Assembly (NCBI GenBank): GCA_937981995.1
Contig: CALJNC010000029.1
Location: 1-64,000 of the forward strand
Reading direction: 5' to 3'
From: an uncultured Chitinophagaceae bacterium
Lineage (GTDB): Bacteria; Bacteroidota; Bacteroidia; Chitinophagales; Chitinophagaceae
Length of the DNA stretch: 64,000 nt
A program made the position numbers and the translations under genes. Shown here one piece after another: positions 1 through 5,510 of this stretch; position 1 is the first letter of the stretch, and every line of letters begins with the position of its first letter. The notes below the pieces were generated by a model. It had not been told where the DNA came from. It did not search any database and was given only the letters and a program-made list of their open reading frames with translations.

Positions 1-124
1 AATGCAGGAGCGTAATTCGAATTACATACAATTGTGTATTCAAAACAATGTTGACATAATTCCTACGTTAATTAAGTATCAGAAACCCAATGAACATAAG
101 TATTTGGTATTAACCATGTAGCTT

Positions 125-152
125 ATTTCCTATAATTAATAATATGATTATG
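125..152 (+). other. left attachment site, hybrid dif-like
   Basis: Left arm ATTTCCTATAA (125-135), spacer TTAATA (136-141), right arm ATATGATTATG (142-152). The left arm and spacer match the intact dif at 4656-4683, while the right arm departs from the canonical TTATG-type arm. This is expected if the left half is chromosomal and the right half came from the element's own attP. The last codons of a 39-aa element gene overlap this right arm. Confidence 0.65.
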
Positions 153-267
153 CAAGTAATGATACTAAAGCACATACACCAAGAGCAAGCATTCCCATTG
201 CTATTTTGAATAGGAAATTTTTTAGTTTTTCTTTAGTTGTTCTGTGCTTAAAATAGTACTCGTACAT
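148..267 (-). CDS. 39-aa membrane peptide ending at the attachment site
   Basis: A minus-strand reading frame from ATG (265-267) to TAA (148-150) encodes 39 residues. A basic N-terminal stretch (residues 7-17, rich in Lys/Arg) is followed by one hydrophobic segment (residues about 18-39, ending in VSLLA). The shape is that of a small single-pass membrane protein, as found among phage holin-like and coat-type peptides. A TAnnTTTG-type -7 box (TATGTTTG, minus strand, 299-292) lies just upstream, immediately after the terminator of the preceding gene. Its stop codon lies inside the element-derived arm of the left attachment site, so the reading frame belongs to the element. No family was recognised; coding status is inferred from position, promoter and composition. 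Confidence 0.45.
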   Translation of the reverse strand: MYEYYFKHRTTKEKLKNFLFKIAMGMLALGVCALVSLLA

Positions 268-291
268 AACTGATAGAACTTGTAAACGATA

Positions 292-322
292 CAAACATAA
301 AAAAAACTCTCGGAATTTCCAA
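292..322 (-). promoter_or_regulatory. candidate promoter for the 39-aa gene
   Basis: On the minus strand a TTG (322-320) is followed about 20 bases later by TATGTTTG (299-292), matching the Bacteroidota TTG-N19/20-TAnnTTTG layout. It overlaps the terminator hairpin 295-327, so termination and initiation are packed together. Confidence 0.4.
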
Positions 323-327
323 GAGTT
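295..327 (-). terminator. rho-independent terminator of the integrase transcript
   Basis: On the minus strand AACTCT (327-322) pairs with AGAGTT (310-305), with an inner GG/CC pairing, followed by an uninterrupted T-run (306-299). It lies downstream of the recombinase gene that ends at 485. Confidence 0.7.
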
Positions 328-484
328 GATTTTGTTTTCAAGTTTTCAGTCGTTGCCGTCTGAGTTGCACCTCTGCATTGCTCTTTGTTCTCCCGACAGC
401 ACAAATATAAAATAATTATTATAAAATATCCAAATAATAGTTATTCAATTAGGGTAGGTTTTTTTTCGAATTGAAAACTTTGGG

Positions 485-1003
485 TTAGCGTTCTCTTTTA
501 TCTTCGGGAACTTCCATAAATATAGGAGCATTGATATAGTATTCTGTTGTAGTTACTTTTTTATGACCAATATGTATCATTAAGTCGTCAGCGGACATAC
601 CCTCTTGTGCTAAACGCTTGATATAATTATACCTAAATGCATGACAAACAGAATGATTTTTATTTCCGTTGAATATTAATTTAGGAAATTCTTTTCTCAT
701 ATCGTGCCGGAGCATGTCATAAGTAAAGTAAAAGTCATTAGTATTATTTATGTATTTATTTAGTAGATTTTCGGGAATTAGTTCAATATTTATTTCTCTA
801 GTTTTGTTCCACTTTAAAGTTTCAAGATATATATATTCTCCACGTTTGTAAGTCCAACGTTCGGGTAATAATGCTTCACTTATTCTTATACCAGTATTAT
901 AAGCTAGTTGAAAAATATCATTTCTTTCTTGCCATTGTTGGTTCAATCTACCTAAAAAATCTTTACATAAATTATTGAGTTGTTCCAGGTCTATTTCTTG
1001 CAT
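485..1003 (-). CDS. catalytic-domain-only tyrosine recombinase (integrase)
   Basis: This 172-aa protein has the catalytic signature of tyrosine recombinases: Arg40 in TGIRISE, a Lys near residue 64-67 (TLKWNK), HAFR at 121-124, His147 in HIGHKK and a nucleophile Tyr156 nine residues later (TTTEYYIN), the spacing seen in XerC/XerD. Typical Xer or phage integrases are about 300-400 aa with an N-terminal SAM-like core-binding domain; here only about 20 residues precede the catalytic fold, so that domain is absent. The ATG at 1003 overlaps the end of the upstream gene (972-1226) by 32 bases. Because the element sits between dif-like repeats, this enzyme probably acts on dif, alone or with host XerC/XerD; that is inference. 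It is not obviously broken, since all catalytic residues are present. Confidence 0.85.
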   Translation of the reverse strand: MQEIDLEQLNNLCKDFLGRLNQQWQERNDIFQLAYNTGIRISEALLPERWTYKRGEYIYLETLKWNKTREINIELIPENLLNKYINNTNDFYFTYDMLRHDMRKEFPKLIFNGNKNHSVCHAFRYNYIKRLAQEGMSADDLMIHIGHKKVTTTEYYINAPIFMEVPEDKRER

Positions 1004-1226
1004 TTTGCTTAGCTTGTTTTTTTTCTCTGCGTTCTATTCTTCTTGCTCTCATTTCCTCTCGTAAGTCGTTTAAGAAAGGTATTAGTACACCCGTTAATAC
1101 TGGAATAATTATTTTAAGTATCAAATCAGTTTCTGGATTGTTTGTTATAGTAGTCTCTGCTATTGACGACCCTACACCTATACTTGTACCCGCACCTAAT
1201 AATATTGTTGTTGCTGTTGTTCTCAT
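972..1226 (-). CDS. small membrane protein, element-encoded
   Basis: The 84-aa product begins with a Thr/Gly/Ala-rich stretch, then a hydrophobic segment (residues about 35-53, LILKIIIPVLTGVLIPFL), then a strongly basic, Arg/Lys/Gln-rich tail (residues 55-84). One membrane span plus a charged cytoplasmic tail resembles phage holins or small structural membrane proteins, but no family was recognised. It is translationally linked to the recombinase downstream (32-base overlap) and follows the terminator after the DUF6266 gene. A holin role alongside the GH108 endolysin is possible but unproven. Confidence 0.6.
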   Translation of the reverse strand: MRTTATTILLGAGTSIGVGSSIAETTITNNPETDLILKIIIPVLTGVLIPFLNDLREEMRARRIERREKKQAKQNARNRPGTTQ

Positions 1227-1265
1227 TACTTTATTTATTTAGTTAGTATTATATATATTTATTTT

Positions 1266-1301
1266 AAAAAAAAAGGAGCGGAGCGGTGAGGCTCTACTCC
1301 T
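1266..1301 (-). terminator. rho-independent terminator after DUF6266 gene
   Basis: On the minus strand AGGAG (1301-1297) and GAGC (1294-1291) pair with GCTC (1284-1281) and CTCCT (1278-1274), followed by a run of T (1274-1266). It separates the DUF6266 gene from the small membrane protein and recombinase genes. Confidence 0.75.
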
Positions 1302-1329
1302 AATTTTTAATAGTGAAAAATCCTAATTC

Positions 1330-1956
1330 CTAGAACGATTGACTAGTAGATACGTCAGTACCAGTTGCTTTTTTGAAGAAGAAATAAACAACAACGTCAG
1401 AAGCATTGGCACCAATCAATTGAGGAAAGTTTTCGATAGTAGCAGTAGAATTTCTAGTATCTACATTACTAACTGAACCACCTATACCAGTATTGATATC
1501 ATAAGCACCTATACATAACTGGTCGTCAGCAAATGCATTAACACCATTTGTATTATCTGCCCATACTATTTCTACGTCTCCAGTTATAGGATCAAAACTT
1601 GTAGTTGAAGTAGTAACAGGAGCAAGAGAACCCTCTGCAACATTTACTAGTAAATATTCTGTTTTGGTAAGAGAAGTAAATGCACTAAGCTTATCTAATG
1701 CTTTTCGTACCGCTACGTTAGAAGTAGTGATTTTAGTAGCTTGAGCTTTAAACCCAATACGAATAATAAGCAATAGGGCAGAGAACATTCCTACCATTTG
1801 CTTAAACTTACTACGATTTTGTTGCTGTACTGGCGTGTTAGCGTCATTATAGCCACTAGGACGTCTTTTTACAACATTCTTGTCTTTCCACTTGCTGAAC
1901 ACTAGATTATCTACTTTCTGCTTGATTTGCCCTAAAGGCGATTGAATTAAACCCAT
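1330..1956 (-). CDS. DUF6266 family protein
   Basis: The 208-aa protein matches what I know of DUF6266, a Bacteroidota-restricted family of unknown function. The N-terminus (residues 2-33) has the Gly-containing start, a VDNLVFSKWK-type segment and an RRPSG motif, followed by a Gln/Arg-rich stretch (VQQQNRSKFKQ) and a hydrophobic region around residues 57-69. The C-terminal half is rich in Thr/Ser/Asn/Val and looks like beta-structure. There is no signal peptide. It is flanked by a terminator downstream and the GC-rich hairpin region upstream. In this element it is the only protein with the size and beta-rich composition expected of a virion structural protein, but no experimental function is known to me; that role is a hypothesis. 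Confidence 0.75.
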   Translation of the reverse strand: MGLIQSPLGQIKQKVDNLVFSKWKDKNVVKRRPSGYNDANTPVQQQNRSKFKQMVGMFSALLLIIRIGFKAQATKITTSNVAVRKALDKLSAFTSLTKTEYLLVNVAEGSLAPVTTSTTSFDPITGDVEIVWADNTNGVNAFADDQLCIGAYDINTGIGGSVSNVDTRNSTATIENFPQLIGANASDVVVYFFFKKATGTDVSTSQSF

Positions 1957-2193
1957 TTTTAAATATAATTTTTATGATTAGATACCAAAGTTAATGACAA
2001 AATGACATATTAACCAAATTATACTAATACTAATATGACACAATGACATACTATAGAATGTATACTGGTTATGTAGTTGGACTGTAGGGGTTGTATCTAC
2101 GGCCATAGAGCGTTCATACTTTCGGGTCTCCGCAAAGGTCTTCAATAGGGCTTTAACTGGTAAAAATCAGGTGTCGAATTTTCAAGAAATAAA

Positions 2194-2222
2194 TCAGAGG
2201 TCAAAAAGTCAGAGGTCAAAAA
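2194..2222 (+). repeat. tandem 15-bp direct repeat (iteron-like)
   Basis: TCAGAGGTCAAAAA occurs at 2194-2207 and again at 2209-2222, a 15-bp period, followed by a degenerate third unit (TCAAGGTCGG from 2223). Short tandem repeats beside hairpins are common at replication origins, so this may be a Rep-binding site; that is inference. Confidence 0.5.
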
Positions 2223-2249
2223 TCAAGGTCGGAATAATCAGAGTTAAGC

Positions 2250-2600
2250 TGTGCGAGACTGGTTTTCGGGCTTGCCCGAAGACCAGCGAGTGCATGCCCG
2301 CGGCAGGCGCATAGGTTTGAGTTCGGGTCGAGGGCGTTTCAAGATACAGAGCTAGGAAACTAACTAGGCTAGGGCAACACAGAAATGGCGGCAACCGCTG
2401 TGGGGAGGCGAAAGGGCTTTGCCCCGCCGACACACAGCGGTAGGCAGTACCGCCAACCGCCCCGAGGGTGCGAGGCTCGTCCCGAAGGGCGAGTCTCGTC
2501 ACCCGCAGGGATGCGGGAATAGAGGCGGGCGGATAGATACGATATTTTTTTCAGGCTTGAGCGTAGCGCCTGAAAAAATAGCGTAGCTATAACCGACCGA
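2250..2600. other. GC-rich hairpin-packed non-coding region (origin, packaging signal or structured RNA)
   Basis: Within an AT-rich element this block is strikingly GC-rich (41 of 60 bases in 2401-2460 and 42 of 60 in 2461-2520 by hand count). It contains successive inverted repeats: CTGGTTTTCGGG and CCCGAAGACCAG around a CTTG loop (about 2258-2285); ACCGCTGTG (2394-2402) with CACAGCGGT (2433-2441), enclosed by GGCGG (2387-2391) and CCGCC (2450-2454); a GAGGCTCG.CCC stem (2472-2497) with G-T wobbles; CCCGCA/TGCGGG (2502-2517); and an 11-bp stem (2546-2556 with 2568-2578) flanked by T and A runs. The 1957-2684 gap holds no convincing gene: open frames across it are unusual in composition and mirror the hairpins. 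Wobble pairs hint at an RNA; position between rep and DUF6266 fits an origin or packaging signal. Confidence 0.55.
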
Positions 2601-2684
2601 CTGCCCGTAGGGCGCCATATAATACAACACACGAGCTAGTACACTTTGCTGTTTAGATAATGTTAATCTTTGAGGTTTATTAAA

Positions 2685-3722
2685 CTATTCAATTAATATT
2701 TCTTCGAATATATTAGGGTGTTTTCGGGCTACCCAAGATTCTAAATTTCTGCTTTCAATGAATTTTTTTAGATTAGCTTTTGATTCGATTGCTCCAAAGA
2801 AATCACTACCTCTTAATTCTTGATTATACTGGTACATTTTTTTAATGAAGATTTTATCACTCCTAGTACTTTCTTTTTTATCTGATATTTTTAGAATAGT
2901 ATGCGATTTGCTAGAGGTGTTTAATAGTCTTACTGGTTTCATTCTATCCTTTCTACTCTTGCCGTCATTCTTTACAAATTGGAAATATTTATCTATTAAT
3001 GCGCAATATAGGGAGTTAAGTATTTCATGATTGATTACCTCTAAAGAATTTAAATTTATCAATTCACCAGTTTCGAGATTTACGAGGGTGTTTTTGTTTG
3101 CCTTTAGACTAAATTCTAATCTCCAAATATCTTCGGACTTATCAAGTTTTTGTTCTATCCATTTTTCATTAATCCACGGCTTATACTTTACATTTTCCAT
3201 TTCTTTTGTTTTGTTGTATAAGTAGTAGTTTATATCAGATAATTTAGAACCAAATGCTAGGTAGGTTGGGGTGGTTTTAGTTCCTTGCTTACCTCTGATA
3301 TTGAAGTTTACTTTTTCTCTTTTTAAGTATTCACTATTGAAGAAACGATTAATAAAATTTTCGGGTTTTATGCGAAGGTCAAAACGATTGAAATCATTAG
3401 CAATGTCTATCCTAGAAATACCTTGAAATTCTAATTGTAATGCTTCTAAAATTTGTTCTACTATTAATGAAATATCACTATCATAAAGTAAATTATTTTC
3501 AATTTTTAATAGTGCTAGACGTTCATGTAAGGCAGTAGATTGTGGTTCACTTGCTATAGTAGCTACCTTATTATTTCCTTGGTATATTTCATGTATAGAT
3601 TTAAAGTTTCTAGTTGAATATTCTAGTTTATCTATATCTAAAAAATCACTTTCTATACTATCGATAGGAAGGGTAGTATAAGTACGCAGTTGTAACCAGT
3701 CTAAAGAGGCGTCAATATTCAA
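2685..3722 (-). CDS. rolling-circle-type replication initiator (phage/plasmid Rep)
   Basis: The 345-aa protein carries the pattern of rolling-circle initiators of the Rep_trans and gene II/X type: RIDIANDFNRFD (104-115), a region reading TYLAFGSK then INYYLYNKTKEM (164-175, with the candidate nucleophile tyrosines) and WRLEFSL (200-206). The start is TTG at 3722; an in-frame stop lies six codons upstream and no ATG is available. It would nick a double-strand origin to start single-strand synthesis of the element. A hairpin precedes it (3751-3789) and the GC-rich hairpin region follows it, both candidates for its target. No HUH motif is evident, so assignment to the exact superfamily needs a profile search. 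Confidence 0.75.
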   Translation of the reverse strand: MNIDASLDWLQLRTYTTLPIDSIESDFLDIDKLEYSTRNFKSIHEIYQGNNKVATIASEPQSTALHERLALLKIENNLLYDSDISLIVEQILEALQLEFQGISRIDIANDFNRFDLRIKPENFINRFFNSEYLKREKVNFNIRGKQGTKTTPTYLAFGSKLSDINYYLYNKTKEMENVKYKPWINEKWIEQKLDKSEDIWRLEFSLKANKNTLVNLETGELINLNSLEVINHEILNSLYCALIDKYFQFVKNDGKSRKDRMKPVRLLNTSSKSHTILKISDKKESTRSDKIFIKKMYQYNQELRGSDFFGAIESKANLKKFIESRNLESWVARKHPNIFEEILIE

Positions 3723-3750
3723 TTCTGTAGCGTTTTTCTATGAAAAAGCT

Positions 3751-3789
3751 TGTCAAATTAACTGGCGTATCACTTAACGCCAGTTGACA
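3751..3789. other. perfect hairpin between endolysin and rep genes
   Basis: AACTGGCGT (3760-3768) and ACGCCAGTT (3777-3785) form a 9-bp perfect stem with an 8-base loop (ATCACTTA), extended by TGTC (3751-3754) pairing with GACA (3786-3789) across a bulge. On the minus strand the downstream side reaches a T-run only about 10 bases later, so it is either a weak terminator for the endolysin gene or a Rep recognition/nick site just upstream of rep. Confidence 0.55.
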
Positions 3790-3799
3790 AAGATTTTCT

Positions 3800-4339
3800 T
3801 TAATTTCCTATTCTGAATATTGCTTTACTTCGATTCAACCAACCCTTAAGAAACTTTCTTAGTCTTGAATTTCTTCTAGCTAAATTATAGTAGAATGAAT
3901 TTCTTTTTTTATACAAACAATGTTCTGTAAGGTTAGGAAGTTTACTAGTAGTAATTATACCAAATATGCCGTCAGGATAAGCACCTATACAAGATTGTAA
4001 TATTTTTACTCCACGCTTCACACCAGTATTAAATACTATATCAAAGTACTTTAGTTTACAATTATTTTTTACAAGGTTTACTTTGGCGGGTAGGTAGTAT
4101 TGGGTGAATGCTAAAAAACATGCTTCTTGGTATGTCATTGCTTTAAAGTCAGCAAGATTATAAAAGTGTCTGAAATTATTATTGTAGCTGATACCATACT
4201 TAGTCCAGCCACCGCTATCACCTTTGACTTTATGTAGTTTTTTGCCACCCTCCCAAAGTAGAGTGTGCTTAAATATATCAGTTTGAAAGTAAGAGAATTC
4301 AAGTTTTAATTCACAAGGAATATTAATTTTTGTTTTCAT
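3800..4339 (-). CDS. GH108-type lysozyme (phage endolysin)
   Basis: The 179-aa protein matches glycoside hydrolase family 108 followed by a short peptidoglycan-binding region. Residues 29-51 hold the family signature: catalytic Glu30 in the EGG motif, then DSGGWTKYGIS (41-51). The C-terminal part has the usual Asn-Thr-Gly motif (FNTGVKRG) and an LQ..GAYPDGIFG segment typical of the PG-binding module. GH108 enzymes cleave the glycan backbone of peptidoglycan and serve as phage endolysins. No signal peptide is seen, so release would need a holin or lysis protein; the small membrane proteins in the element are candidates. It is the second gene of the leftward transcription unit after the 69-aa protein. 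Its length is near the family norm. Confidence 0.85.
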   Translation of the reverse strand: MKTKINIPCELKLEFSYFQTDIFKHTLLWEGGKKLHKVKGDSGGWTKYGISYNNNFRHFYNLADFKAMTYQEACFLAFTQYYLPAKVNLVKNNCKLKYFDIVFNTGVKRGVKILQSCIGAYPDGIFGIITTSKLPNLTEHCLYKKRNSFYYNLARRNSRLRKFLKGWLNRSKAIFRIGN

Positions 4340-4359
4340 TAGAATAATAGAATTTTAGG

Positions 4360-4569
4360 TTAATAAATTTTGTTGATACGATTGTAGAGATTGTCCAGTA
4401 CTTTATCTAGTGCTTGTAATTCTAGTTTGTACTTTCTTCTTTTCCTTATGTATAGACTTTTGGTAATGTAATTTTGAACGTATAGGTTTTCGTTACGCTC
4501 TTGGTCTGATACAATTTTTAAACGATAGTCTTTTAATCGCTTGGGTAGGGCTTCTAGTTTTGTTGCCAT
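4360..4569 (-). CDS. small basic coiled-coil protein, element-encoded
   Basis: The 69-aa product is rich in Lys, Arg, Leu and Tyr (for example YIRKRRKYKLELQ, residues 41-53) with heptad-like Leu/Ile spacing in the C-terminal half, suggesting an alpha-helical DNA- or protein-binding peptide. It has no membrane span or signal peptide. It is the first gene of the leftward set, about 80 bases from the right attachment site and 20 bases upstream of the endolysin gene. No family was recognised; a regulatory, recombination-directionality or virion-associated role would fit its position, but nothing in the sequence decides between them. Confidence 0.55.
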   Translation of the reverse strand: MATKLEALPKRLKDYRLKIVSDQERNENLYVQNYITKSLYIRKRRKYKLELQALDKVLDNLYNRINKIY

Positions 4570-4641
4570 TTGTTAAATATTTAGGTTCACATTTAATTAA
4601 TGTTTACTAAATTCTCACGTTATTGTAAATCAATGAATTGT

Positions 4642-4667
4642 ATTATAGGATTAACTTTTCCTATAAT
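4642..4667. repeat. inverted repeat overlapping the dif arm
   Basis: ATTATAGG (4642-4649) is the reverse complement of CCTATAAT (4660-4667), the inner part of the left dif arm and first spacer base. The spacer is 10 bases. The extra half lies on the element side only and has no counterpart at the left junction, so it belongs to the element's attP. Confidence 0.55.
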
Positions 4668-4683
4668 TAATATTATGTTCAAT
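4656..4683 (+). other. dif site (XerC/XerD recombination site), right element junction
   Basis: Left arm TTTTCCTATAA (4656-4666), 6-base spacer TTAATA (4667-4672), right arm TTATGTTCAAT (4673-4683). The 11-6-11 layout and the arms closely follow known bacterial dif sites, for example the TTCCTA core of the Bacillus left arm and the TTATGT start of the right arm shared by E. coli and Bacillus. dif resolves chromosome dimers at the replication terminus, so this part of the window should be near the terminus. The left arm is probably element-derived and the right arm chromosomal, restoring a working dif after integration. Confidence 0.75.
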
Positions 4684-4760
4684 TGTAAGTAGTCTAATGT
4701 TAGCCACACTTCGTTTATCTTAAAAGCAACTCCCTTATCTTTACAATTCAATTTATCAAA

Positions 4761-5510
4761 ATGAAAAATATTCTTTCCATTATACTCATTACGGGTTTAC
4801 TAATTACTGGAACCAATGAGCTTTCAGCGCAAAGAAATATGGGTTATCACGCCTATTCTTATGACGGTGGATTTAGAGTTCCTAATAATTTAAAAAGTTA
4901 TGCTCGAAATAAAGCTAGTAATAAAAACAACGCTCGTGTTATAAGTTTCCGTCAAACGAGACCGACAAAATCAGCTAATAAGCGCTACGCTCTAGAAAAA
5001 ACAATTAATAAGAAGCCTTCACATGATAAAAAACCTAGCTGTGGCAAGGCTGCTTCATGTAGCAGTAAATCAAAAAAGCCTTGTTGTAAAAACAATACTA
5101 GTTGTCAAAAAAGATCTTGTAAAGCAAAGTCTAATTGTTCGGGGCAAAATAAATGTTGCAACAGCAGTAAGAAACATAATCCATGGGACTATTCAGATCA
5201 TTCTGACCTTAGAGATGTGCCCAATTTAGGCAGGAAAGGTCACTCTAGAGCAAATTCAAGAAACGCCTGCTCTACCGGTAAATCTTCTTGCTCAAGTAAG
5301 TCTTTTAGTAATGGAGCTAAAAAAGCATGTTGCAAAGACAAAGCAAGCTGCGCTAAAAAAGCATGTGCAAAAGCAAAAACTGCTTGTAAGCCAGGTTGTA
5401 AAAAAGCTTGTTGTAGTGTACGCGCTAAAGATGTGCAGAAATGTCCTAAAGGTTGTACAAAAGCTTGTTGTAAAAAGCGGCCAAACAAAAGCCGTTATAA
5501 TAGATACTAA
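4761..5510 (+). CDS. secreted Cys/Lys-rich protein, metallothionein-like composition
   Basis: The 249-aa protein has a Sec signal peptide (residues 1-23, ending ELSA before Gln). Residues 90-249 are dominated by Lys, Ser, Ala and about 23 cysteines, in repeated patterns such as KKACCK, KPCCK, CKKACC and CTKACCKK. Residues about 136-165 form a Cys-free insert (HNPWDYSDHSDLRD). The composition recalls metallothioneins or disulfide-linked surface matrix proteins, but the export signal argues against a cytosolic metal buffer. It is the first gene right of the dif site and its stop overlaps the start of the CPBP protease by one base, so the two are probably co-transcribed. No family was recognised; metal binding is inference from composition. 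Confidence 0.7.
   Translation: MKNILSIILITGLLITGTNELSAQRNMGYHAYSYDGGFRVPNNLKSYARNKASNKNNARVISFRQTRPTKSANKRYALEKTINKKPSHDKKPSCGKAASCSSKSKKPCCKNNTSCQKRSCKAKSNCSGQNKCCNSSKKHNPWDYSDHSDLRDVPNLGRKGHSRANSRNACSTGKSSCSSKSFSNGAKKACCKDKASCAKKACAKAKTACKPGCKKACCSVRAKDVQKCPKGCTKACCKKRPNKSRYNRY

Larger units (their letters stand above)
126..4677. mobile_element. dif-integrated small phage-like element (~4.53 kb)
   Basis: The segment is bounded by direct repeats: 16 bases identical at 126-141 and 4657-4672, extending to 21 bases with one mismatch (126-146 and 4657-4677). The repeats match a Xer dif site. Everything between is transcribed from the minus strand and has phage or plasmid character: endolysin, replication initiator, DUF6266 protein, tyrosine recombinase and small membrane proteins. 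Repeat-to-repeat distance gives a circular form of about 4531 bp, within the range of small ssDNA phages. Seen: repeats, gene content, uniform strand. Inferred: integration by Xer-type recombination and a circular replicative form. No recognisable jelly-roll capsid, morphogenesis ATPase or relaxase gene was identified, so it could be a phage with an unrecognised capsid, a satellite, or a rolling-circle plasmid. Confidence 0.75.

Noticed and set aside
222-404. A 60-aa open frame on the minus strand with clustered cysteines
   Set aside because: It runs through the terminator hairpin at 295-327 and partly overlaps, in another frame, the better-supported 39-aa gene; no family resemblance.
2209-2632. 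Two overlapping open frames on the minus strand (2209-2502 and 2369-2632)
   Set aside because: They run through the GC-rich hairpin block; their composition (Pro/Arg/Ser/Cys-rich) reflects the inverted repeats and high GC, not a protein family.
5240-5488. Antisense open frame over the Cys-rich gene
   Set aside because: Repeats of the Cys/Lys codons on the sense strand create a Leu/Gln/Ala-rich antisense frame; no independent signal.
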